Positions 50,092 through 59,741 of a stretch of DNA of 64,000 nucleotides are shown here, one piece after another. Numbering within the stretch: the stretch's first letter is position 1; each line of letters begins with the position of its first letter. Below the pieces are notes generated by a model. The model did no database searches, was not told where the DNA came from, and saw nothing but the letters and a program-made list of their open reading frames with translations. Origin of the DNA: Sphaerimonospora sp050942215 (GTDB lineage Bacteria; Actinomycetota; Actinomycetes; Streptosporangiales; Streptosporangiaceae); contig NZ_CP192056.1 of assembly GCF_050942215.1 (NCBI RefSeq), forward strand, positions 1,054,001-1,118,000, in the 5' to 3' direction. A program made the translations under genes and the position numbers.

Positions 50092-51633
50092 ATTTCCACC
50101 GAGACCGCCACGGCACCCGCAGTAGAGCTCACCGGGATCACCAAAAGGTTCCCCGGTGTCGTCGCCAACCGCGACGTCCGGTTACGGGTGGCCAAGGGAC
50201 AGATCCACGCCATCGTCGGTGAGAACGGCGCCGGCAAGTCCACCCTCATGAAGATCCTGTACGGCATGCAGCGGCCGGACGAGGGTGAGATCCGGGTCGA
50301 CGGAGAACCCGTCGTCTTCCACACCCCTGCCGACGCGATCGCGGCGGGCATCGGCATGGTCCACCAGCATTTCATGCTGGCCGACAACCTCACGGTGCTG
50401 GAGAACGTCATCCTCGGCAGTGAGCCGCGCCGGGGTGGGGTGGCCATCGACTTCCGCGCCGCCCGCAAGAAGATCAAGGAGATCTCCGACGCGTACGGCC
50501 TGGCCATCCGGCCGGACGTACCCGTGGAGGAGTTGGGGGTCGGGGACCGTCAGCGAGTCGAGATCCTGAAGGTCCTCTACCGCGGCGCGCGGATCCTCAT
50601 CCTCGACGAGCCGACCGCGGTGCTCGTGCCGCACGAGGTGGACGAGCTGTTCGAGAACCTGCGCGGTCTGGTCCGCGAGGGGCTCACGATCCTGTTCATC
50701 TCCCACAAACTCGACGAGGTCCTGCGGGTGGCCGACGCGATCACCGTGATCCGTCGCGGCACGACCGTGGCGAGCGTCGATCCCAGGGACATGACCGCCC
50801 GCCACCTCGCGGAACTGATGGTGGGCAGCGAACTGCCCAGCCCGGAGACCCGAGAGTCCACCGTCACCGACTCCGTGGTGCTGTCGGTGGGCGACCTGAC
50901 CGTGCGGGACACCGACGGCCGGGCGATCGTCGACGGGGTCGGTTTCGACATCCACAGGGGCGAGGTGCTCGGCATCGCCGGTGTCGAGGGCAACGGCCAG
51001 GCCGAGCTGGTCGAGGCGCTCATGGGCATCCGCCCCTGCACGGTGGGCTCGCTGACACTCGACGGCGAGGACATCACCGGGTGGTCGACGCTGAAACGGC
51101 GTGAGGGCGGCATCGGCTACATCCCGGAGGACCGGCACCGGCACGGCCTGCTGATCGAGGCGCCGCTCTGGGAGAACCGGATCCTCGGTCACCAGACCCG
51201 GCGGCCCAACGTCAAGGGCATCTGGATCGACCGCACCGGAGCACGGAACGACACGCGGCGGATCGTCGAGGCCTACGACGTACGTACCCCGGGGATCGAC
51301 ACGGCGGCGGCCGCGCTCTCCGGCGGCAACCAGCAGAAGCTGATCGTCGGCCGGGAGATGAGCGGCGATCCGGTGCTACTGATCGCCAGCCATCCGACCC
51401 GTGGGGTCGACGTCGGCGCGCAGGCCGCCATCTGGGATCACCTGCGCGAAGCGCGCGCCGCCGGCCTCGCCGTGCTGCTGATCTCCGCGGACCTCGACGA
51501 GCTCATCGGCCTGTCCGACTCGCTCAAGGTGATCCTGCGCGGCCGGATCGTCGCGGACGTGGACCCCGCCGACGTGACCCCAGAACAGCTCGGCTCGGCC
51601 ATGACCGGTGCCGGTGAGGCGGCAGCACAATGA
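50092..51633 (+). CDS. Nucleoside ABC transporter, double ATPase subunit (ATT start likely)
   Basis: A 513-residue protein with two ABC domains (RbsA/YufO-like) that drives nucleoside import. The first domain has GENGAGKST, ELGVGDRQRVEILKVL and LILDEPTAVL; the second has the degenerate P-loop GVEGNGQAE, LSGGNQQKLIVGREM and LLIASHPTRGVDVG. The start is placed at ATT 50092, 8 nt after AGGAGG; this yields STETATAPAVELTGITKRF, the expected N-terminus. The only earlier in-frame starts (49996-49999) would add about 31 residues with no family counterpart. ATGA overlap with the next gene. Confidence 0.93.
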   Translation: MSTETATAPAVELTGITKRFPGVVANRDVRLRVAKGQIHAIVGENGAGKSTLMKILYGMQRPDEGEIRVDGEPVVFHTPADAIAAGIGMVHQHFMLADNLTVLENVILGSEPRRGGVAIDFRAARKKIKEISDAYGLAIRPDVPVEELGVGDRQRVEILKVLYRGARILILDEPTAVLVPHEVDELFENLRGLVREGLTILFISHKLDEVLRVADAITVIRRGTTVASVDPRDMTARHLAELMVGSELPSPETRESTVTDSVVLSVGDLTVRDTDGRAIVDGVGFDIHRGEVLGIAGVEGNGQAELVEALMGIRPCTVGSLTLDGEDITGWSTLKRREGGIGYIPEDRHRHGLLIEAPLWENRILGHQTRRPNVKGIWIDRTGARNDTRRIVEAYDVRTPGIDTAAAALSGGNQQKLIVGREMSGDPVLLIASHPTRGVDVGAQAAIWDHLREARAAGLAVLLISADLDELIGLSDSLKVILRGRIVADVDPADVTPEQLGSAMTGAGEAAAQ

Positions 51634-52811
51634 GTGAGCGAGAAGAAGCGGCCGAGCGCGGCGGCGGCAGGCCCGGAGCCGGCGGAGCGGGTGGTTTCCG
51701 CGACAGGCTGCTGGGACGGGTGAGGCTCAGCGGCTGGCTGGCCCTGGCCGCTCCGCTGCTGGCGATCCTCTTCGCGGCGCTGATCACCTCGGTGGTCCTG
51801 CTGATCGCGGGCAGCTCGCCCCTGGCGGCCTTCGACACGCTCGCGCGGTACGGCAGCCAGCCGCGCACGATGGCCGTCATCGTCAACAACGCGACGATGT
51901 ACTACATCTCGGCGCTGGCCGTCGCCGTCGGGTTCCGGATGAACCTGTTCAACATCGGCGTCGACGGGCAGTATCGCCTGGCCGCCGTGGTGGCGGCGGG
52001 CGTGGGCGGAGCCGCGCTGCTGCCCGGTGTGCTGAACATCGTGCTCGTGCTCGTGGTCGCGGTGCTCGTCGGTGCGCTCTGGGCGGGGATCGCCGGGCTG
52101 CTGAAGGTGAAGCGCGGCGTCAGCGAGGTCATCGCGACCATCATGCTGAACGCGATCGCCACCGGCCTCGCTTCCTGGCTCATGAGCAACCATCTGGGCG
52201 TGCTGACCGGCAACGAGCTGGCCACCCGGCCGATCCCGGAGGGCTCCAGAATGCCCGGTATGGAGCTCATCGCCGGCACGCCGAAGCTGGTCAACGGCTT
52301 CCTCGTGGTGGCGATCATCCTCGGCATCGCCTATTACGTGCTGCTGAACCGCACCCGGTTCGGGTTCGAGCTGCGGGCTACCGGCATGTCGGAACCGGCG
52401 GCGCTGGCGAGCGGCATCGGGGTCAAGCGGATGGTCGTCACCACGATGGTCGTGTCCGGGGCGGTGGCCGGTCTCGCCGGAATGCCCGAGCTGCTCGGCG
52501 AGACGTACAAATACAGCAACAACTTCCCCGCCGTTCTCGGCTTCGACGGCATCGCGATCGCGCTGCTCGGCCGGAACAACCCGGTGGGCATGGCCCTCGG
52601 CGCGCTGCTGTGGAGCTTCCTGGGCAACTCGTCAGACTCCCTCCAGATGATCAACATCTCCAAGGAGACCGTGGACATCATGAAGGGCGTGACGGTGCTC
52701 TCGGTGATCATCGCGTACGAGTTGGTCCACCGGTATCGGATCGTCGCCGAGCAGCGGCGGGCCGGCCAGGAGACGGCCGCATCCCCGGCCGCGGAAGGGG
52801 CCGCGGCGTGA
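51630..52811 (+). CDS. Nucleoside ABC transporter permease 1
   Basis: A 393-residue BPD_transp_2-type permease with about nine helices. NNATMYYISALAVAVGFRMNLFNIGVDGQY is split over the first conserved motif, and VSEVIATIMLNAIATGLASW and AVLGFDGIAIALLGRNNPVGM are diagnostic. A disordered Gly-rich N-terminus precedes the first helix. ATG overlaps the ATPase stop; its own stop overlaps the second permease start (GTGA). Confidence 0.94.
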   Translation: MSEREEAAERGGGRPGAGGAGGFRDRLLGRVRLSGWLALAAPLLAILFAALITSVVLLIAGSSPLAAFDTLARYGSQPRTMAVIVNNATMYYISALAVAVGFRMNLFNIGVDGQYRLAAVVAAGVGGAALLPGVLNIVLVLVVAVLVGALWAGIAGLLKVKRGVSEVIATIMLNAIATGLASWLMSNHLGVLTGNELATRPIPEGSRMPGMELIAGTPKLVNGFLVVAIILGIAYYVLLNRTRFGFELRATGMSEPAALASGIGVKRMVVTTMVVSGAVAGLAGMPELLGETYKYSNNFPAVLGFDGIAIALLGRNNPVGMALGALLWSFLGNSSDSLQMINISKETVDIMKGVTVLSVIIAYELVHRYRIVAEQRRAGQETAASPAAEGAAA

Positions 52812-54127
52812 GCGGGGGAGCGGAGGCGACGAGCACGGCGCAGGTCCCGGCGGGTGGGCGGCGGGCCGCGCCGCCGGCGCGCCGATTCCGGGTCACGACG
52901 CCGATCCTGCTGCTCGGCGGGGCCGGACTGGTCGTGCTGCTGTCGGCCGTGCGCATCGTCACCGGCGCCGACGACATCACCTCGGGGGGCACCATCGCCG
53001 CCGCCCTCGGCCTCGCCGTGCCGATCGGCCTGGCGGCTCTGGGCGGCCTGTGGTCGGAGCGGGCCGGCGTGGTCAACATCGGCCTCGAGGGCATGATGGT
53101 GCTCGGAACCTGGTTCGGCGCCTGGGGGACGCTTCAGTTCGGCAGCCCATGGGCCGGGGTCGTCGCCGGCGCGATCGGCGGAGCTCTGGGCGGCGCGATC
53201 CACGCGGTCGCCACCGTGACCTTCGGCGTCGACCACATCATCTCCGGCGTCGCGATCAACATCGTCGGCATGGGGTTCACCCAGTATCTGTCGAAGCTGG
53301 TCTTCGAGAAGATGCCGGGCGGCGGGACCAAGAACTCTCCCCAGCTCCCCGAGATGCCGAGGTTGAGCATCACGGTCATCGACGGGCCGCTGCGGAACCT
53401 GGAGGGCAGGCACTGGTTCCTGGTGTCGGACCTGGCGGGCATCCTGCGCGGGCTCACCCAGGGCGTGTCGTGGTTCACGCTGCTGGCGATCCTGCTCATC
53501 CCGCTGTCGTACTACATCCTGTGGCGCACCGCGTTCGGCCTGCGCCTGCGCTCCTGCGGCGAGCGTCCGGTCGCCGCCGAGTCGCTGGGCGTCAACGTCT
53601 ACCTGTACAAGTGGGCCGCCGTGGTCGTGTCCGGCCTGCTGGCCGGGCTGGGCGGGGCTTTCCTGTCCATCGTGGCGGCCGGGATCTACCGTGACGGGCA
53701 GACGGGCGGCCGGGGATACATCGGCCTCGCCGCGATGATCTTCGGTAACTGGCGTCCCGGGGGGCTCGCCGGAGGCGCCGCGCTGTTCGGCTACACGGAC
53801 GCGCTGCAGCTTCGGCAGGGCGGGACGTCCGTGCACGCGCTGCTGCTCGTGGTGGCGCTGATACTCGCCGCCGTGGCGGTCTTCCAACTCGTGCGGCAGA
53901 GCCGTACCGTTCTGCTTGGACGGCAGAGCCGTACCATGGCCGCTTCGGTCACAGCGGGGTGCGCCGCCCTGGTCTTCGTGGTGTTCATGGCGACCGACAC
54001 GGTGCCCGAGCAGTTCACCACGTTCACCCCGCACCTGACCACGCTGCTGGTGTTGTCGCTGGCGTCCCAGCGATTGCGGATGCCGGCCGCCGACGGAATC
54101 CCCTACCGCAGGGGGCAGACCACATGA
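52808..54127 (+). CDS. Nucleoside ABC transporter permease 2
   Basis: A 439-residue permease pairing with the previous one. The core motif ERAGVVNIGLEGMMVLGTWF is typical of YufQ-like subunits; later VDHIISGVAINIVGMGFTQYL and GRGYIGLAAMIFGNWRPGG. Two extra helices at the C-terminus (ALLLVVALILAAVAVFQLV and TAGCAALVFVVFMATD) are separated by two copies of the short motif RQSRT. GTG start at 52808 overlapping the upstream stop. Confidence 0.93.
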   Translation: MSGGAEATSTAQVPAGGRRAAPPARRFRVTTPILLLGGAGLVVLLSAVRIVTGADDITSGGTIAAALGLAVPIGLAALGGLWSERAGVVNIGLEGMMVLGTWFGAWGTLQFGSPWAGVVAGAIGGALGGAIHAVATVTFGVDHIISGVAINIVGMGFTQYLSKLVFEKMPGGGTKNSPQLPEMPRLSITVIDGPLRNLEGRHWFLVSDLAGILRGLTQGVSWFTLLAILLIPLSYYILWRTAFGLRLRSCGERPVAAESLGVNVYLYKWAAVVVSGLLAGLGGAFLSIVAAGIYRDGQTGGRGYIGLAAMIFGNWRPGGLAGGAALFGYTDALQLRQGGTSVHALLLVVALILAAVAVFQLVRQSRTVLLGRQSRTMAASVTAGCAALVFVVFMATDTVPEQFTTFTPHLTTLLVLSLASQRLRMPAADGIPYRRGQTT

Positions 54128-54156
54128 CAGGTCGCGGATGCGAAAAGGGGAGCGAC

Positions 54157-54549
54157 ATGACGACGATCGACTGGGCGGCGCTGCAGACGGCGGCGAACGA
54201 GGCGATGACGCACGCGTACGCGCCGTACTCCAAGTTTCCGGTGGGCGCGGCGGCGCTGGTGGACGATGGCCGGGTGGTGACCGGCTGCAACGTGGAGAAC
54301 GCGTCGTACGGCGTCGGACTGTGCGCGGAATGCGGCCTGGTCTCCGCGCTGCACGCGAGCGGGGGCGGCCGGCTGGTCGCCTTCACCTGCGTGGACGGGC
54401 ATGGCGAGCTGCTGATGCCGTGCGGCCGCTGCCGTCAGCTGCTTCTCGAGCACGGGGGGCTTGACCTGCTGGTCGAGACGCCGGATGGTCCGATGCGCAT
54501 GGCGGACATCCTGCCGTACGCCTTCGGGCCGGACGACTTGTCGCGATAG
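54157..54549 (+). CDS. cdd: Cytidine deaminase
   Basis: A 130-residue tetramer-type enzyme that converts cytidine and deoxycytidine to uridine nucleosides. AYAPYSKFPVGAAAL, GCNVENASYGVGLCAECGL (catalytic Glu after the first zinc Cys) and MPCGRCRQLLLEHGG (two zinc cysteines) give the three-Cys zinc site. The start ATG at 54157 has AAAGGGGAG upstream; an ATG at 54124 overlapping the permease stop is in frame but less well placed. It works with the importer and the deoA product. Confidence 0.95.
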   Translation: MTTIDWAALQTAANEAMTHAYAPYSKFPVGAAALVDDGRVVTGCNVENASYGVGLCAECGLVSALHASGGGRLVAFTCVDGHGELLMPCGRCRQLLLEHGGLDLLVETPDGPMRMADILPYAFGPDDLSR

Positions 54550-54561
54550 GGGATAGAGGGC

Positions 54562-55848
<1,287 letters not shown>

Positions 55849-55940
55849 CCGCGACGGCACCGTCCTGGCCCGTCCGCTCGGCTCGCGACGGGAGCGTCGC
55901 CGTGCGGCTCGGTCTCTTCTCCGATCTCCGCGGCGAGGCA

Positions 55941-55970
55941 TTGAACGCTCGCCGCCGGAGTTGCGAGACT
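55941..55970 (+). promoter_or_regulatory. Promoter for a leaderless cupin transcript
   Basis: TTGAAC (55941-55946), an 18-bp spacer and GAGACT (55965-55970). The A of the cupin ATG at 55977 lies 7 nt after the -10 box, so the message would start at the initiation codon. Confidence 0.5.
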
Positions 55971-55976
55971 GGCGGC

Positions 55977-56330
55977 ATGGTGAAGAGGATCGACGGTCCC
56001 ACCCGCATCCCGGTGCCGGGCGGCAAGGTCATAGACGAGTACGTCGGCCGGGTGAACAGCGGCGACGAGGGAGTCTCCATCGCGCACATGGTCGCCCCGC
56101 CCGGCTGGCAGGAACCGGCCCAGACCCCCGAGTTCGCGGAGTACACACTGGTGCTCAAGGGGTCGGTCGTGGTCGAGCACGCCGGGGGCACCACGGTCGT
56201 CGCCGCGGGTCAGGCGTTCGTCAGCGAGCCAGGAGAGAAGATCCGGTACGCCTCCGGGCCTTCCGGAGCCGAATACGTCGCCGTCTGTCTGCCCGCGTTC
56301 TCCCCCGACACGGCGCACCGGGAGGAATGA
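55977..56330 (+). CDS. Cupin-domain protein
   Basis: A 117-residue single-domain cupin. HMVAPPGWQEPAQTPEFAEYTLVLKGS and GGTTVVAAGQAFVSEPGEKIRYA are the two cupin motifs, with His/Glu-type metal ligands only partly conserved. It lies between deoA and add; the conserved position suggests a link to nucleoside or sugar metabolism, but the ligand is unknown. No ribosome binding site precedes the ATG, which fits leaderless initiation from the adjacent promoter. Confidence 0.82.
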   Translation: MVKRIDGPTRIPVPGGKVIDEYVGRVNSGDEGVSIAHMVAPPGWQEPAQTPEFAEYTLVLKGSVVVEHAGGTTVVAAGQAFVSEPGEKIRYASGPSGAEYVAVCLPAFSPDTAHREE

Positions 56331-56354
56331 CCCCGTCGAGGATAGGATTGCCTG

Positions 56355-57491
56355 ATGAGCGACCGGATCGGGGTGGGGAACGTGAGCCGCTTGCCCAGCC
56401 TTCAGGAGATTGGCAAAGCGCCCAAGGTGCTTCTGCACGACCATCTGGACGGCGGGCTGCGCACCGCGACGATCATCGATCTGGCCCGTGAGCGCGGTCA
56501 TGTCCTGCCCTCCGGCGATCCGGACAATCTAGCCGACTGGTTCAGGGACGCGTCCGACTCGGGCTCACTCGATCGTTACCTGGAGACGTTCGCTCACACG
56601 GTCGGCGTGATGCAGTCTCGCGAGGCCCTCATCAGGGTCGCGGCCGAGTGCGCGCAGGACCTCGCCGACGACGGCGTGGTGTACGCCGAGGTCAGGTTCG
56701 CCCCGGAGCAGCACAGCGAGGGCGGTCTCACACTGGACGAGGTCGTGGAGGCCGTGCTGGAGGGCTTCCGCCGGGGCTCCGCCGGATCGGACGGCCGGCC
56801 GCGGATCAGGGTCGGCACGCTGCTCACCGCGATGCGTCACCGGGCCCGCTCCAGGGAGATCGCCGAACTGGCCGTGCGCTACCGCGACGTCGGCGTGGTC
56901 GGCTTCGACATCGCCGGGGCCGAGGCGGGATATCCGCCCACACGCCATCTGGACGCGTTCGAATACCTGCAGCGGGAGAACGCCCACTTCACCATCCACG
57001 CCGGCGAGGCGTTCGGGCTGCCGTCGATCTGGCAGGCCATCCAGTGGTGTGGCGCCGACCGCCTGGGGCACGGCGTGCGGATCATCGACGACATCACCGC
57101 GCCGGGCATCGGGCCCGACGGCTCGGGCGACGGAGAGGCCAAGCTCGGGCGGCTGGCGGCCTATGTCCGGGACAAGCGGATTCCGCTGGAGATGTGCCCC
57201 ACGTCGAACGTGCAGACGGGCGCTGCCCCGTCGATCGCCGAGCACCCGATCGGCCTGCTGCGCAGGCTCTACTTCCGGGTGACGGTCAACACCGACAACC
57301 GGCTGATGAGCGGGACGAGTCTGTCGCTGGAGTTCGCCAAGCTCGTGGAGGCCTTCGGCTACGACTGGGACGACCTGCAGTGGTTCACGGTCAACGCGAT
57401 GAAGTCCGCTTTCATCCCGTTCGACGAGCGGCTGGCGCTGATCAACGGCGTGATCAAGCCCGGCTTCGCCCACCTGAAGTGGCAGGCCTGA
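56355..57491 (+). CDS. add: Adenosine deaminase
   Basis: A 378-residue zinc amidohydrolase that deaminates adenosine and deoxyadenosine to inosine nucleosides. HDHLDGGLR (zinc HxH), YAEVRFAPEQHSEGGL, IHAGEAFG (catalytic Glu), DRLGHGVRI, and VNTDNRLMSGTSLS (zinc Asp) are complete. ATG at 56355 with no ribosome site but a TAGGAT box at 56343-56348, 7 nt before the ATG, so it may be leaderless. Last enzyme of the salvage block. Confidence 0.96.
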   Translation: MSDRIGVGNVSRLPSLQEIGKAPKVLLHDHLDGGLRTATIIDLARERGHVLPSGDPDNLADWFRDASDSGSLDRYLETFAHTVGVMQSREALIRVAAECAQDLADDGVVYAEVRFAPEQHSEGGLTLDEVVEAVLEGFRRGSAGSDGRPRIRVGTLLTAMRHRARSREIAELAVRYRDVGVVGFDIAGAEAGYPPTRHLDAFEYLQRENAHFTIHAGEAFGLPSIWQAIQWCGADRLGHGVRIIDDITAPGIGPDGSGDGEAKLGRLAAYVRDKRIPLEMCPTSNVQTGAAPSIAEHPIGLLRRLYFRVTVNTDNRLMSGTSLSLEFAKLVEAFGYDWDDLQWFTVNAMKSAFIPFDERLALINGVIKPGFAHLKWQA

Positions 57492-57492
57492 G

Positions 57493-58089
57493 ATGGACGG
57501 GCCGAAGGACGAGGTCTTCCGGTCGAAGGTCGCCTGGGTCTTCGGCTGGCTCTGGCTGGCGTTCGCCGCGTGGAACACCTTCGACCTGATCGCCCGCGGC
57601 TCGATGCCCTCGGCGCTGATCGCCGGAGCGGTGCTGGGCGTCATAACGGCGCTGGTCTTCCTCATGGCGATGCGCCCGGCGATCGTGCTGGAGGACGGCG
57701 GCGTGCGCATCCGCAATCCGCTGCGTAACGCGTACATCCCGTGGAACGCGATCGGCGATGTGATCGTGACCAACGCGATCGTCATCGAGGCCGGACGCAC
57801 CACGGTCCGGTGCTGGACACCGCAGACCACCGCCAGGGAACGGGCCAGAGCCTCGGCACGCGCGGCCAAGGCCGCCTCCTCGGCCGACGCGTCCCGCACC
57901 GATCGGGCGGTGGCCGAGGCGGTCGGCACGCGTACGCACGCCGACTGGGTGGCCCACCGGATCACCGAGACGGGCGCGATGCGGCAGGACGCCTCGTCGG
58001 GTGAGACCTCGGTCACCTGGTCGCCCGTCGCGCTCGCCGTCACCGCAGCCGCGGTCGCCCTGGTGGCAGTGACGATCGTCCTCTCCTGA
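57493..58089 (+). CDS. PH-domain-type membrane protein
   Basis: A 198-residue protein with two N-terminal helices (VAWVFGWLWLAFAAWNTF and ALIAGAVLGVITALVFLMAM), a bacterial PH-like domain (IVLEDGGVRIRNPLRNAYIPWNAIGDV), an Ala/Arg-rich linker and a C-terminal helix (VALAVTAAAVALVAVTIVLS). It starts 1 bp after the add stop. Function unknown. The 3' end (58008-58093) is repeated at 63391-63476 on the far side of an island. Confidence 0.8.
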   Translation: MDGPKDEVFRSKVAWVFGWLWLAFAAWNTFDLIARGSMPSALIAGAVLGVITALVFLMAMRPAIVLEDGGVRIRNPLRNAYIPWNAIGDVIVTNAIVIEAGRTTVRCWTPQTTARERARASARAAKAASSADASRTDRAVAEAVGTRTHADWVAHRITETGAMRQDASSGETSVTWSPVALAVTAAAVALVAVTIVLS

Positions 58090-58093
58090 GGCG
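58008..58093 (+). repeat. Left copy of the 86-bp flanking direct repeat
   Basis: Covers the last 27 codons and stop of the PH-domain gene plus four bases. It matches 63391-63476 at 81 of 86 positions by hand alignment, in the same orientation. Confidence 0.85.
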
Positions 58094-58417
58094 TTCCTCT
58101 GCGGCGGTTGTTATCAGGTGGTCGGCCGTTGGCAATGCCACCAGCCCCCAGACCGCCCGCCTTGTCCCGACCTTAGCTGTCCCACACTCGAGGCAGATGC
58201 TCTTCACCAGCCACAGTCCTCGTCCGCCTCCTCTATGGGCGCTGACCACCCGAGGCTGGGAAGTCCTTGGTCCCGTTCTGTACTTCATCCAGACGGAGTG
58301 AACGGCCTTCCACCTCGGCGTGCTGGACGGCGAGTTCGACGCGACCTCGGCTGACCGGCGAAGCCTGAGAACCAAGGATACCCGGACTATCGGAGTGCCG
58401 AAGTTGGAGTGCTTCAC

Positions 58418-59137
58418 TTACCGCTCCAGGGAAAGGCTTCGGTGTACCACTCCCAGGACACGCTCCAGAGGGAAATATCCAAATTTTCGCGAATCGAAGC
58501 TATCTTCTTTATTATCCCCAAGGAGCAGCAGCATTCCCGCCGGTACGCGCCCCGACGCCGAATACCCTACGAGGTCGGGCAGGGTGTCGGGCACCGGGTC
58601 TCCCGGCACCGCGGCAACACGTTTGACCATCCAGCTCCGTCCGGTGATCGATCCTGTCTTTCCCCTAGCCGGTATCGCAGGTTTGTTCCATTCCCTCTGA
58701 CTACCGTGAAGCCAGCGTTCGACTACGACGACCTGCCCCACGGAGGGAACACCGCCCGTGCGATACGCGAGAACGCGATCGCCGTCCCGGTAGGCCGGCT
58801 CCATACTCCTTCCGCGGATGATGACGGCAACCAACCTGCTTCCGCGAAGCAGATACCAGGCACCGGCCCCGGACCACACGGCCAGCAACGCGGCGCATAT
58901 CGCCGCAATCGGCCACTGCCTCGAATAGGCGGAGGCATACGCCCCCGCCGTCAGGAGAGCACCGATGGCCAGCAAGGCAATGAGCAGGAGTTTCGCTTGG
59001 TACCGGTATATTCCTGCTGTGCCGGATTGCGGTTCGGCGGGCAGCGGGATCCTGAACGACTCATCTCCCAGCGGAAGGTCATCCACGTGATAGACGCGCT
59101 GCCCGGGGATCTTCCGTGGACCCTGCCAGTCAGCCAT
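58418..59137 (-). CDS. S26-family signal peptidase
   Basis: A 239-residue membrane serine protease. An N-terminal cytoplasmic stretch and two helices (LLLIALLAIGALLTAGAYA and WPIAAICAALLAVWSGAGAWYLL) precede the catalytic domain: Ser in IRGRSMEPAYRDGDRVL, Lys in WMVKRVAAVPGDPV, and LLLLGDNKEDSFDSRKFG (box E). The catalytic Ser-Lys dyad is intact. The start ATG at 59137 is favoured over TTG at 59176, which abuts the upstream stop. Being inside a small island with an exporter remnant suggests it processes a dedicated exported protein or peptide rather than acting as housekeeping LepB. Confidence 0.85.
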   Translation of the reverse strand: MADWQGPRKIPGQRVYHVDDLPLGDESFRIPLPAEPQSGTAGIYRYQAKLLLIALLAIGALLTAGAYASAYSRQWPIAAICAALLAVWSGAGAWYLLRGSRLVAVIIRGRSMEPAYRDGDRVLAYRTGGVPSVGQVVVVERWLHGSQREWNKPAIPARGKTGSITGRSWMVKRVAAVPGDPVPDTLPDLVGYSASGRVPAGMLLLLGDNKEDSFDSRKFGYFPLERVLGVVHRSLSLER

Positions 59138-59176
59138 CTCGTTGCTCGCCCCCTTCTGACGACATCCCTGTGTCAA

Positions 59177-59704
59177 CTACTCGAACAGTTCGATGATCTC
59201 GTCGAACTTAGTGGTCAACGCCCCGAAGACGCTGCCTCCGGACAGCGCTATGCATATACCGGCGACCTCTGAAGCGGTCCCAGCTTCAGCGGTCCCCATG
59301 ACCAGAGCTCCCACCAGGCAGGCCACGACGAGCAGGACGTTCCGCAAGACGTGCCGGACTCTCAGGGGTACCGAAGACCCACCGAAACAGCGGCATGAGG
59401 CTTGGCGACGGCTTCGCAGCACCTGAACTATGCCGATCGCGAAGACCGTGAGCAACGCCGCTGCGATGGCGAATGCAATCACGTTCGCCGTGGCGTTCGG
59501 AACCGCCATCAGAACGACGATTGTCAGTTCGGCGACCAGGATCGCGAAAGCGGACATGGACAGTAGTCGATCCGGAATCAGCCGTGTCTCTCGCAACGAC
59601 TCGATGAACGCACGTCGGCTGCCCGAGTTGATTCCTTTGCCGAGAAAAGACACCAGGAAGACCACACCGATGAAGCATCGGCTTGCGATAGCGAAATAGT
59701 ACAT
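59177..59704 (-). CDS. MauE/DoxX-family redox-associated membrane protein
   Basis: A 175-residue protein with four helices (FIGVVFLVSFLGKGIN, AFAILVAELTIVVLMAV, VIAFAIAAALLTVFAIGIV, VLLVVACLVGALVMG). After the third helix is SCRCFGGSS, the cysteine pair typical of MauE, which takes part in disulphide or quinone redox chemistry during maturation of exported proteins. ATG at 59704; the stop is 39 bp before the signal peptidase start, so they form an operon. Confidence 0.85.
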   Translation of the reverse strand: MYYFAIASRCFIGVVFLVSFLGKGINSGSRRAFIESLRETRLIPDRLLSMSAFAILVAELTIVVLMAVPNATANVIAFAIAAALLTVFAIGIVQVLRSRRQASCRCFGGSSVPLRVRHVLRNVLLVVACLVGALVMGTAEAGTASEVAGICIALSGGSVFGALTTKFDEIIELFE

Positions 59705-59741
59705 ATCAGCCTCGAGATCAGGAGTTTAGAAGCTTCTGCAC

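Noticed and set aside
58040..58417. 125-residue minus-strand ORF overlapping the PH gene end
   Set aside because: It is antisense to the PH-domain gene over part of its length, has no family similarity and no ribosome site.
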